Shown here: piece after piece, positions 49,377 through 60,980 of the stretch | Position numbering within the stretch: position 1 is the first letter of the stretch | Layout: each line of letters opens with the position of its first letter | Notes under the pieces: generated by a model | What the model was told of the DNA's origin: nothing | Database searches by the model: none | The model's input: only the letters and a program-made list of their open reading frames with translations | Made by a program: the position numbers and the translations under genes | Assembly (NCBI GenBank): GCA_016748015.1 | Contig: JAAOMT010000760.1 | Span: 124,001-188,000 of the forward strand | Direction: 5' to 3' | Length of the DNA stretch: 64,000 nucleotides | From: Geosiphon pyriformis | Lineage: Eukaryota; Glomeromycota; Glomeromycetes; Archaeosporales; Geosiphonaceae

Positions 49377-52300
49377 CTACACAGCTATATAGATAGAAAC
49401 TGAATTACCAATGCTGAAGAAAAACATGCAAAACTTGCAAAAACCAAAATGCATACCAAAAGCTTCATCGATACCAAGCAAATCAATTACACCAGCAAAA
49501 AAACGCAAAGTCAAACCAGAGACCAAAGTAGGAGACAAGCCATCTAAAGGAATCAGTTCATGCTTTTCCATATAGGCACAATGTTTGGCATGAACCAACC
49601 ATATCTCATCTCTAAAAGCGAGGCCAAAAGAACGTGCAAAATTAACGATTTTCAAACATGCCACCTTGGGACAATGGAAGACGGAGACAGCTTCACAAAA
49701 CCAATTATCAAAAACAAAACTCTTATGAAGAGCCATGGACACTGAGGAACCTAAAACACAAGATGACAACAACTACAACAAACATAAAGAAGAGACAGAA
49801 GAACCAGAAAGCGTTTTCCAAGTGTCCATGTGAGAATCTAACAACCGATGCCAAGCAGAATCATTGACTTTACAAGAAAAAACATGATCCGACACCTCCA
49901 CATCACCACAATATAGACACAACACACTGGGATAAAGTCTATTATAAAGCCGTTTTTGAACAGCCACAGGCAACCGATGATGCAAAGCTTTCATAAAATA
50001 AGAGTGTGCATTAGCCGAAATCCTGCTAGTGAAACTGGTGGTCATATGCAAATTAGGATGCCACACCAAAGAAGAGTGAGACCAATCAACATCAGCCTGC
50101 AAGTTGTCAGGCAAAAACTTAGAACCAGACCCCACTTCCCAACATGCACAACACATGGCATGAAAAGTGTCATGGACAAAGTGCCTTGAATTGCCAGAGA
50201 CAATGTTGCCATCAGCCATCAAAAAGTGTTCGTCCAGGCAAAAAGGAAGAAACCAGTCAAAAACAGAATCAGTACTGGCAATCACATCAATATGCTTGTT
50301 TCCCAAAACCCCAGAATGACTTTTGACTTTGTGCCAAGCAACATTTAGAATCTTACTGGAAATGACATTGGCAATGTGTTGATGCTCAATCTAACATCAA
50401 TTCCAGAAATCAGGAGCCATCATACCCAATTCTGATTTGTAAGCATCCAAAGCAGACTGACTATCCAAAAACAAATAGACATTACTAAAAACAGGAACAC
50501 ACTCGAGAGCCAATGCAATTGCCTGTAACTCAGCCATGGTAGATGACATCAAGCCAGACACACCAACACCCAAACCCATACCAATGTTCTTGAAAAAAGC
50601 CACAGCACCTGCTTTACAGCCAACTGTACCCAAATTTCTCAATGACCTATTAGTATAGACAGACAACACTCTTGCATTGACCCGCGAAAGATGATCACAG
50701 ATAGACACAAAACCAGAAAAACCCAGAATGTCCAAAAGACCCATATTAGCAAGAACTGGGATGCAAGCAGGAGAGAAGTTCTTACCAGCAAGAAACACAG
50801 CAGAAAGCCTGAACCACTTAGGAATAAGGCCACGGGAGTCCAGTTTCTTTTATTACTTAAATGTGGACCAATCAAAGACTGTACCATAACGATCACAAAT
50901 TTGGTTTACAAAGGCCACACCATACCACTAAAGTGAGGAGAGACATTTGGAGAAAACTGATTTACCCAAAACAGTTGACATGGACATCCCACTATTGACA
51001 CAAAAGGAATTGGCAAAGGATCCACCCAGAGACAATTTGCAATTATAAAGCACATGAATCATACCTACCAAAAAATTATTAGAGGCACTAACACAAATGC
51101 GAACAGGAGAACTCAACAGATGAATAGGGCGCCAACACAAAACCTACAGATCATGAGACTTATGAAAGAACAAACATCCCACAATCCTACCAGAGTTGGC
51201 AAAATTAATAAGAGAAGCAATCTTGTTTTCAGATTGAATCTGCAGAAAAGATTTCAAACCATAAAAGGAGGAGTGGTGAATTGAATTACTAGAAAAGTTG
51301 AGTGGAAGTCCAGATTTGAGCTTCAGGCCCTTACGAATCATAGCATCCTACTTGTTGCAAATGCCAATAAGAACAAAGCTAAATTGTGTCCTGTAGCTAA
51401 TAATAGGCTGGAAAACCACTGAAACCAAATATAAGAACTGCTTATCTGAGATAGCCTTTTTTAGAACCAAATTTGTAAAGAAACAAATGTCCGAATGCAC
51501 TTTAACTAAATTAGGTCTGGAAAGACCCTCAGTTGACAGAAATATGCCCAGATACTAATAGGATTCACCTTTTTTGGCAACAGAGATAGGTGAACCACTA
51601 ATAAAAAGAGCGGAATTTCCAACTCTACAATTGATGGGAATAGCTACAGTCTTGTTATTGTTTATTGAAATGTTATTAATCCGGAAAAACTCACTAGCAA
51701 CATCCAAAATGTGTTGAGTAGTGTTCTGACTACTGCCAACCCAAATTGTATTATCAATAAAGGCGCCAGCAGCAAAACAGGAAGAAAGCCCAGCCTGCGA
51801 CTCGACATGACCACTCTTGGAAACGAAATGAGAAATTAGCCTGTACTCACACATACTCTCCTAACACTTGACTTCACACAAAAGGGGATCATAAAAAATG
51901 CACCACAGAAGAGGGAAAAAGACCTTTCCTTGATCTAAACCATCATGAATCCGATAACCATCTGTCAAACCAAAATCTGTCATGACTCGATTAGTGCAAT
52001 CTTTGTGAATGCTGCCAAAAAACCGAATGAACCTGTTGCACATTTTAATTCTGACCAGACACTTTTCCAAATGCTCCCAGCCAACCGAATCATATGCTTT
52101 CCTTATATCCTACAAGACCAGCCAAAGTTCTTAGTTCTTTTTCAGAGCATCCTCAACAACTGAACCAACTGCAAAAATAGGGAACTGTGTCGTCATATCT
52201 TTCAAAACCAAAAAATTGTCATCACGAAGGACATTATGAGTGCTGCATGCTGAAAAAATCTTGTCTGAGAGTATTTTGGAGAGAATTTTACAAGCCATCT

Positions 52301-54060
52301 CAATCAGTGCAATAGAATGAGTATTTGTAAGAACACTCTCCCATTCATATGGTTTGGGAATTATTGAAACCCAAGCTTCCCTCTAGGGGCCAAGGACAGA
52401 TTCTTCAGATAAGCAAGAGTTCAAAAGCACCAAGAGCATATTAAAGACCGAAATATTGCAATGTTTCCAAAGCTTATTTGAGATACCTGAAAGGCCAGCA
52501 GCTTTGCCATCTGGCAGGTTGGAGACAACCCCAAACAGTTCGTCAAAGTCAATCAAACTCATTACACCAGAAAAAGCTTCATTGAAAACATAACTTAGAG
52601 AATGATACTGGTGACTCATCATTAACGTCAAGCACCACCTTTCGCTTTCTAGTCCAACCTTCCATAATCTCATCCACCTTGGACTTTACTGGAGCAGGAT
52701 CTAACACCAGCTCATCTCCTACCACCAAATAGTCTAAAACCATCTTGCAGAAGGGTCATTCCAAAACACTACATACAATATGACTTTTGTTCAACTCAAA
52801 ACTCTTCATTCTTTTGTCAATCACCAACTTAATCTGGGATTCTTTGGCACAATTTGATTCTGACAACTTAAATGAATGGTAGGATTTCCTGATCTTGGCC
52901 AAAGCTGAATGAATGGTATCAAAATGGGAACCTGAAAGAAAAAGAGAATCTACAACAGAAGCGTTAGCAGAATCAATTCCTTTCCATGTATCAAGTAGAG
53001 AAACAAACTCCTCATGAGAAACCAGATAAGAGGCTTTGACAATTTTCGACACCAAAAGTTCTAATTTGTGAAATCTGGATAATACTTTATTATAGACACT
53101 ATCAAAATCTTTAAACTACTTTTTTTTGAAAACATTCTCAGCCGACAAACACACCACTTGGTGAAGGTGACCCCACATTGTGTTCAGGTCCAGACTCATC
53201 TTGGCAGCATAAAATTTATCATGGAACATGGCAGCATTCGCTGATGTATCTTCTTTAAACTTGATCTATTCAGTATCACCAGCATTCACAAAATTGTACT
53301 TCTAATGATCCTTATTTACTTGTTTGCGCAATGTGTTCAACTGCACATCCAGCAAACCACCAAGACCCACAGAAACAGAAACAGCTTTATGATCAGTATC
53401 AAAATACTCTTCAACACCAGACACATCATGATCCAGAATTGTATTAACTAGACTCGACAACACAAACACATAATCAATAATTTTAGCCACTCCATAAGAA
53501 TTGGCCCATGTAGCTTCCTTTCCAAACAAGCTTCCATTCAAGGAGTTGACCAAACCCAAATCAAAACATTTTCTGAAGCTGACACTTTTATGAGAACCAT
53601 CTTCATTGAAATCTCCACCCAAGATGATGAAAGAAGACTCATTTACTGCCCTCGCAACCAAAGAATTGACATCATTCACCTAAGAGAACCATACTGCTAA
53701 AGATGATCCAGCATACAGCCCCAAAACTAACACAGACAGTTTATTTTTGAAAAGAAGCTTGATAGAAAGAAACCGGCCAGGAATGTCCGAAACCTTACAC
53801 ACATGCTGAGCTAAGAAATTGTTCATAATGATTGTGATCCCAGAACCCATGTGACCAGAATTCAAACCAGAAGTAAAAACCCGAACACCAACAAACTTGT
53901 TCATGATCCAAGGGCGAATCCTATCTTTCAACTTAGTCTCAGTAATAATTGAAATCATATTGTTTATTTCTTTATGCCAATGAATAATATCCTCCTGTTT
54001 TGCAAGATTGTTTATTCTCCTAACATTGCACATAGCAATTTTCCAAATATAACTGGTCAT
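49377..54060 (-). pseudogene. LINE C ORF2 (endonuclease, RT, RNase H), broken
   Basis: Starts MTSYIWKIAMCNVRRINN at 54060. Endonuclease motifs are kept: ETKLKD, IILGGDFNEDGSHKS and YFDTDHKAVSVSVGL. The RT box is changed from FVDD to FIDN (AGAFIDNTIWVGSSQ), so the second catalytic Asp is Asn. In RNase H the first motif YTDGS reads YTNRS, again with Asp lost; AELQAIALALECV and FLDSQSAL remain. The C-terminal knuckle is SVLCLYCGDVEVSDHVFSC. Several TGG codons are TAG (for example C-N-K-stop-D-A) and one CAG is TAG near 49773; the same two positions are stops in copy D. Confidence 0.85.
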
Positions 54061-55896
54061 TGAGACGAGGAGAGGACCTGAGGACCCGAACCAGCACACA
54101 TCTGCTCTAACTTCGCCAAAATCGAGCCAATGGAGGCATTGAGGGCAACCAACTTTAACTCTAAAATGCCAATTTTAGAAGTTAGCACCTTGGAACTACT
54201 CAGACCCAATTGAGAATTGTCATTGCTAGAAGAGAGAGAAATGGACTGAATTAAAGGAACATCTAACACCATGTTGGAACCCAAGTCAGAGTCATCAACT
54301 ATAAGAGAATCAGAAATGGATGGGTGAGGAGTATTCACAGAAGGAATTACACTAGAAGGAGGAGTTAAAGGCACCAAACTGAGATTGTTAAGACGAAGAA
54401 GAATGTTCGAAATTTAATTAGATAAAAGCTCTACAGAGTACTTAAGGGGGAATCAACCATAGAAAGAGGGGGAAGAGTACCACCTGAACTTGAAGCACCA
54501 AAGAACAGAGAACCAGAACCAGAGCCATCACGAAAACCATAAGAGACTGAAGCAACTGAGACCACTTGGGCTCAGGATTTGCCTCCAAAAGCAATAGGAC
54601 AAGAGATCGGAACTTTCTTTTTAGCATATAATTTGGCCAGTTGGAGATAAGTATTTAAGTTAGCAGGCCTTTTAAATGACTTGGGTGACTGAGAAGCTGA
54701 TGCAACCTCAGCATCACATTCCAAAGCAGAATAACCAAATTTCTCACACCATTCACAGCGAACTAAATCCAACCTAGCCCATAAGAGTTTCATACTACCA
54801 AAGATTGGCTCCATGCAAAAAGCTGACTCCATAGCTTCATTAGATTCAAAACAGACTACAGCACAGTGAGTTCTATTGCCAGTCTTTAATGAATGATTGA
54901 TAACACAAGTTTTCTCACCAGTCCCTTCCAAAAGAGTTCCAAAATCATGAGCTGTTGTTCCTACTGGCAATGTGAACAGAAGTGCCCTGAATTGATCCCT
55001 AAAAGCCCATGTCTCATGATCTCCCATGACTTTTGCCACATGCACAGAATCTTTTCCAATTAAGAAGAACCATTTTGAAGCCAATTGCTCTGCCTGTTCT
55101 GGTTCGGCAAATTCCACTACAGCTTTTTGCCACATGCTGATCAGCTGAATTTTGATTGATTTAATTTCCCCAAATTCAGACACTGCGGTGATGATCATAT
55201 CTTTTGGCGTGTCCATGGGAATTTTTTTGATCATCACAGCCCGATCTGACCTAATTTCTTGTTTCTTAAGATTGCTGTTTACTGTGATGTCATTTTTCTT
55301 GGCCAATAAAACAGTCTTTTCCATGCTTGCTTCAAAGGTGAAGGTAGATCTGATGATCCCTTCAAATTTTGAAAGAGTAGTGGCCCCCCAAAACCATTGA
55401 TTCTTGAAAATAATTTTCTTATGGTGTGAGTTTTGGCCATTGCCAATTTCTCTTCTATAGCCAAAAGATTGATGTCCAAAGCAAAAGATTTTTTTACAGC
55501 CACTTCCACCTGAGTTTTAATGATTTTGGGATCAATCAACACCTTATCCAAAGAAAAAAACTTATGGAGGGGAAGAGAAACCTCCTCTTCCTCCTCCATG
55601 TTGAAATTAATAGAGCCAAGAAGGGAGCCAACAATCGCACTATTATTGAAATGCTTGGCTTGAGGTGTATTCATCTTGGAATCAGATACTTTTTCACCTT
55701 CAGAAGCCTCTCCATCAGTATCCATGTTATTAAACTGCCTGACCACTTGACCAGATCCACTACCTTTGAGAGCCATATCACTACTTGATAGCTTAGCACC
55801 ACCAGGAGGTTTCTTGACCTTATGACTTGAATCACTACTAACTGAACCAGAAGTTAGAACTCTGGTCGACCTTTTTTTAGCACTAATACCACTCAT
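54057..55896 (-). pseudogene. LINE C ORF1 (RNA-binding protein), broken
   Basis: I take the ATG at 55896 (MSGISAKKRSTRVLTSG). The frame shifts near 55390. The RRM-like unit is well kept (AVMIKKIPMDTPKDMIITAV, FGEIKSIKIQLISMWQKAVV), followed by FLIGKDSVHVAKVMGDHETW and VGTTAHDFGTLLEGTGEKTC. The knuckle reads CEWCEKFGYSALEC, with Tyr where the third ligand His stands in copy D. A TGA replaces Trp after FGGKS. The C-terminal helix contains LELKLVALNASIGSILAKLE, a coiled-coil candidate. It ends SSSQ and TGA inside the overlap. Confidence 0.82.
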
Positions 55897-56034
55897 AGGA
55901 GCAGTCAAGTCAACAACAAAAGGATTTGTTTCTTGTAAAATGATGGAAGACAGTATGAAATAGCAGAAAAAACTTCTTTCAAAATATGCTTTTTGAGGAT
56001 TTTAGGAGGTAAGAGAGAAAAAAGTTTTAATTTA

Positions 56035-56185
56035 TATAGTAAAATCTAAATAATTTTAATTTTAAACTTAATTAATAGTTATTTATAAATTAAAATAAAT
56101 TGAAAAAAACAGTATTTACTATGTAAAAAAATTATTGTGTTTTTTGTATTTTTATTTTTTTATTTTTTTATTTTATTTTAACGAG
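56035..56185 (-). repeat. Junction: A-rich end of LINE D against head of LINE C
   Basis: Minus strand: TTACTCGTTAAAATAAAATA, then TAAAAAAA repeats and about 100 bases of A/T, then TTTTACTATA and the leader of copy C. The tail here is longer than at the two other junctions. Confidence 0.75.
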
Positions 56186-56293
56186 TAAAGTCCAAATGCA
56201 ACCTAGTGCTATACATTATACAAATGATCTAAACTAGGTGCGAATCATGCGCTTTCTACACATGACCAGCCACTTGGGCCAGTCAGAACTACA

Positions 56294-59200
56294 CTATACA
56301 CCTATATGCACAGAAACTGGATCTCCAATACTTGAAAAAAATGGACAGAACTTATAAAACCTGAAACTAACTCCGAAAGCCTCAGCCACCCCCAGCAATC
56401 TGACCACACCAGCCAAAAACACCATAGGCAAACCAGAAACTGAAGCAGGAGCGGAGCCATCATGTGAAATCAAACCGTGTCTTTCTATAAACGCTTGATG
56501 TCTGGCCTGAACCAACCAAACATCATCCCGAAATGCTAGACAAAACTCACGCACAAAGCTCACAATCCTCCTAACACCCTCCTTAGAATCTTTAAAGACC
56601 AAAACAGACTCACAAAACCATTCATCAAAAACAAAGCCCTTACACAGAGCAACACCAACTCCAATCTCAGAAACACAAGAAGCCAAGGCCTATAAGACAC
56701 ATGAAGAAGAGTGAGAAAGACCAGAAAGAGCCTCCCAAGCTGAAGCATGTGCACCCAACAAACGAGCATGGCCAACGGCATCCTGAGGACACAAAAAGAC
56801 ATGATTCGAGGTCTCAACATTACCACAAAACAGACAGACCACACTGGGGTATCTCCTATCATATAAACGCTTGTGCACAGCAACAGGAAGCTGATGATGG
56901 AGAGCCTTCATAAAGTGAGTACGACAGCCTGCCGTGTGCATGCTGGTAAAACTGGATGCCAAGTGAAAATCAGGGTGCTACACCATAGAAGACTTAGACC
57001 AATTGATATCAGCACGTAAACTATCATCCACAACACAAGAACCAACTCCAATCTCCTAACGAGCTTGATGAACTGACTGGAAAACATTACAAACAAAGTG
57101 TCTAGAGTTACCAGAAATTGCCGTACCACCAGCACATAGAAAACGTTCACTGACTAAATGAGGTAGGCGCCAAGCAGAGAGAGCAGCACCTTTGGCAAGT
57201 GTATCAGCATGCTCATTGCCTAAGACACTTGAATGACCTTTCACCTTAACCCAATTCACATCCAAATTCTTTTGATGAATGATGGTGGCAATGTGACGAC
57301 GCTCAATCCAACAGTGGTTCCTGAAATCCGGATGAACCAGCAAAGACTCCGACCTACATGCATTCAAAGCAGCCTGGCTATCCGAGAACAAGTCAATTGA
57401 ACGAGAAAAAAGAACACACTCAAGGGCCAAAGCTATGGCTTGTAGTTCTGTCAGAGTAGAAGAAACCAAACCAGACACCCCAACACTCAAACCCAAATTA
57501 ATGTCCTTAAAAAAAACAGCAGTACCTGCTCTCATGTCAATAGTGCCCAGACCAGAAAGAGATCCATCCGTATACACAGAAAGGCAGGCAGCATCAATGG
57601 TTGGCAAAGTGTCATAAATCACACCAAAATCATGAGAAAGACGAATATCAGACACAGCATGACCATCCACCAAAGAAGAACTTGAGGAGAGAGGCACAAT
57701 GCTACCAAGAAAGCGAATGGAAAGATTAAACCAGAAAGGGACTGGGCCACAAGGGTCCAGTCTCTTCCAATGCTTGAAGGTCCCCCAACTGAAAACATCC
57801 CTATTATGGTCACAAAGCTGTTCCACGAAAGCAATTCCATAACACCTGAGTGAAGAAATGCACTTGAAAAAACAGGATTCACCAAGAACCAAAGACATAA
57901 GAGTACCGTACTGATGACGAAAAGCACAAGCTAGAGGGCTTTCCAAAGACAAATCACACCCAGAAAAAATGTGAACCACACCCACCAAAAAATTATCCGA
58001 GGGACTGATAACAACACAAGCCGGAAACAGCAAGGGATGACGAGGATGCCAGCTGAGAACCTGGAGGTCATGAGACCTATGAGAAAACAAGTGACCCAAG
58101 ACACCAGTAGAATTTGCAAAAGCAACAACGGAGGCCGATTTACTCTCAGCCTGGATCTGTTCGAAAGTTTTTAAATTGTACAAAGAGGGGTGATGAAATG
58201 CATCACTGGAGAAATCACGTGGCAATCCAGACTTGGACTTTAAGACCTTGCATACCAAAGCATCCTATTTATTACAAATACCAACAGAAACGAAACTGAA
58301 TTGAGTCCTGTAGCTAATGATAGAGAAAAGAACTGCAGACACCAAATATGCACACTGTTTGTCCAAAATTGCCTTTCTCAAAACAAGATTCACAAAAAAC
58401 CATACATCAGCCTGAGCTTTAGCCAAGCTAGGCTTCGAAAGACTCTCAGAAGACAAAAAAATACCCAAATAGTGATGAGATTCCCCTCTCTTGGCAATGG
58501 AAATAGGTGCACCACTGATAGTTAAATGAGGATCCAGCACCCGGCAATTAATGGGGATGGCCACTGTTTTGTCATTGTTAACAAAAATATTTTTAAACCT
58601 AAAAAACTCACTAGCAACATCAAGGATGCATTGTGTAGCAGCCTGGCTGCTACCAACCCAAATAGTATCATCGACAAAAGCGCCGGCAGCAAGAAACAAA
58701 GACAGCCCAGCTTGAGGATCCACCCAGCCAGTTCTTGATATGAAATGAGAATTCAACCTGTAGTCATACACACTATCCTGTCTCTTGACCTTGCACAAAA
58801 GTGAATCATAAAAAATATGCCAGAGAAAAGGCGAGAAGACTTCTCCCTGATCCAGCTCATTGTAGACACAATACCCATCAGTCAAGCCAAAGTCAGTCAT
58901 CACTTTATTGACGTGACCATTGTGAATACTGCCAAAAAATCTAATAAATCTGTCACATATTTTGATCCTGACTAGACTCTTCTTAAGATGTTCTCAACCA
59001 ACCGAGTCATAAGCCTTGCGCATGTCCTGTAAAACCAGCCAAAGTTCACGGTTCTTCTCCAAGACATCCTCAACCACAGAACCAATAGCAAAAATAGGAG
59101 ATTGCATCGTCGTACCCTTCAAAACCGAAAAATTATTCCCACAAAGAACATCAAAAGTGCTGCAAGCCAGAGAGATCCTATCTGAAAGGATCTTAGAGAG

Positions 59201-60980
59201 AATCTTGCGGGCCATTTCAATTAAAGCTATAAGACGGGTGTTTGTGAAAACACCTTCCTATTTATATGGTTTAGGAATTATTGAAACCCAAGCTTCTTTC
59301 CAAGGCCCAGAGACTGACTCGCCAACCAAACAGAAATTCAAGAGCACCAAAAGCATATTCAAAACAAATTTGTCACAATGTTTCCATAATTCATTGAAGA
59401 TACCAGAAAGACCAGCTGCTTTTCCATCAGGAAGATCCTTAACAACAGCTGACAATTCATCAAAACTAATCGAACACATGACATCAGAAAAAGCACCATC
59501 GAACACATAATCCAGAGGCCAATATTAACGAGCCCAATCCTCAGACAAGTTAGACACCATCTCACGTTTTCTGGTCCATCCCTCTATAATTTTGTCCACC
59601 TTAGACTTAACCAAAACAGGCTCTAAAATCAACTCATTATCTACAACCAAATGATCCAGGACCATCTTGTGAAAAAGATGCTCCAAAACACTCCTAATGG
59701 TGTGACTCTTGTTCAGCTCAAAACTTTCCATCTTCTTACCAATAGCCTGCTTGATCGAGGATTCCTCAGCGCACTTGGATTTCACTAATTTGAAGGAGCA
59801 GTATGATTTTCTTGCTTTGGCCAGCGCAGAACAAATAAGATTAAAATTAGAACCTGAAAGAAACAGAGACTTAACCACTGATGCACCAGGAGAGTCGAGT
59901 CTGTGCCACACCTCCAACAAAGAAGCAAAACCATCACTAGAAGCCTAACGCAAAGCCTTGACCAACTTAGAAACCAGCAGCTCCAGTTTGTGAAACCTAG
60001 AAGAGGTCTTGGTAAACACGCCATCAAAACCTTTGAACCATTTTTTCTTAAATGTACCACCTGCTAAAAGAACCATAATCTTGCGAACAATGTCCCACAT
60101 AGCGTCCAAATCTGAAAATCTTACTGCCACACCAAAAGCATCCGAGAACATAGAGACATTAGCAGCTGAGGCATCCCTGAACTCCAACCACTTAGCTTCA
60201 TTGGCATTTTTAACATCAAACTTCCAATGGTCTTTATTCGCTTGCTTGCAAAGAGAATTCAAACACGTATTCAAGAGCCCGCCCAAACCCAAATCCACTG
60301 AAACAGCTTGATGGTCTGTGTCAAAATGCTTACTGACATTCAAAACTTTATGATACACTATTGCATTGACAAGACTTGAGGAGACAAACATGTAATCAAT
60401 TGTTTTTTTAACACCCCTAAAATTTTTCCAAGTGGACATTTTTGCAGCCGAGCTACCAACTAAAGAATTAACTAAACCCAAATCAAAGCATCTTTTGAAA
60501 CTTGCACTTTTATGAGAGCCGTTTTCATTAAAATCGCCACTGAGAATGATGAAAGAAGATTCGTTGACAGTCTTCACAATGAGAGAATTGATTTCATTAG
60601 CCTGAGAAAACCAAATCACCGAAGAAGCACCAGCATAAAGCCCCAAAATTGACACAGAAAGTTTGCTCTTGAAAAGTAATTTAATGGAAAAGAGCCGACC
60701 AGGCACCTCAGAAACCTTGCACACATGATGAGCCAGAAATGTCTATGATAACAGCAACACCTGCACCCAAGTGACCGGAGTTCAAACCAGAAGAGAACAC
60801 TCGGACACCATCAAACTTGTTTGCAATCCATGGACGAACCCTACTTTTTAATTTCATTTCAGTAACAATAGAAACCAAATTGTTCATTTCCTTATGCCAC
60901 CTAATAATGTCCTCTTGCTTAGTGGGAATGTTCATGCTCCTGATGTTGCACATAGCAACTTTCCAGACTAAACTGCTCAT
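56294..60980 (-). pseudogene. LINE D ORF2 (endonuclease, RT, RNase H), broken
   Basis: About 1562 codons from ATG (60980) to TAG (56296-56294). Endonuclease (first 230 residues): CNIRSMNIPTKQEDI, IILSGDFNENGSHKS, HFDTDHQAVSVDLGL. RT: KAAGLSGIFNELWKHC, KGTTMQSPIFAIGSVV, VLQDMRKAYDSVG and the FVDD box AAGAFVDDTIWVGSSQ (about 58645-58692). RNase H: SVYTDGSLSGLG (about 57560-57595), LTELQAIALALECV, LFSDSQAAL and GNEHADTLAKGA, all four acidic positions kept. C-terminal knuckle: VVCLFCGNVETSNHVFLC. Damage: a one-base deletion near 60745 and stops where sister copies have Trp (K-stop-E-G, G-stop-E-H, K-stop-D-A, R-stop-E-I, V-stop-H-P) or Gln (R-stop-Y-W and the CVL-stop site). RT, endonuclease and RNase H together place it among APE-type LINEs of the Tad/I group. 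Confidence 0.88.

Larger units (their letters stand above)
49246..56045 (-). mobile_element. LINE copy C (APE-type, with RNase H)
   Basis: Same plan: leader with ACTTTTTTCTCTCTTACCTCC, ORF1, ATGA overlap at 54060-54057, ORF2, tail TGGCTGGTTACATGTAGAAAA. Its head carries a TTTTACTATA motif at about 56036-56046 next to the A-rich end of copy D. Confidence 0.88.

Noticed and set aside
55426-55788. Plus-strand open frames inside the LINEs (also 61274-61620, 39174-39689 and others)
   Set aside because: They are antisense to well-supported minus-strand ORF1 and ORF2 sequences and show no domain of their own.
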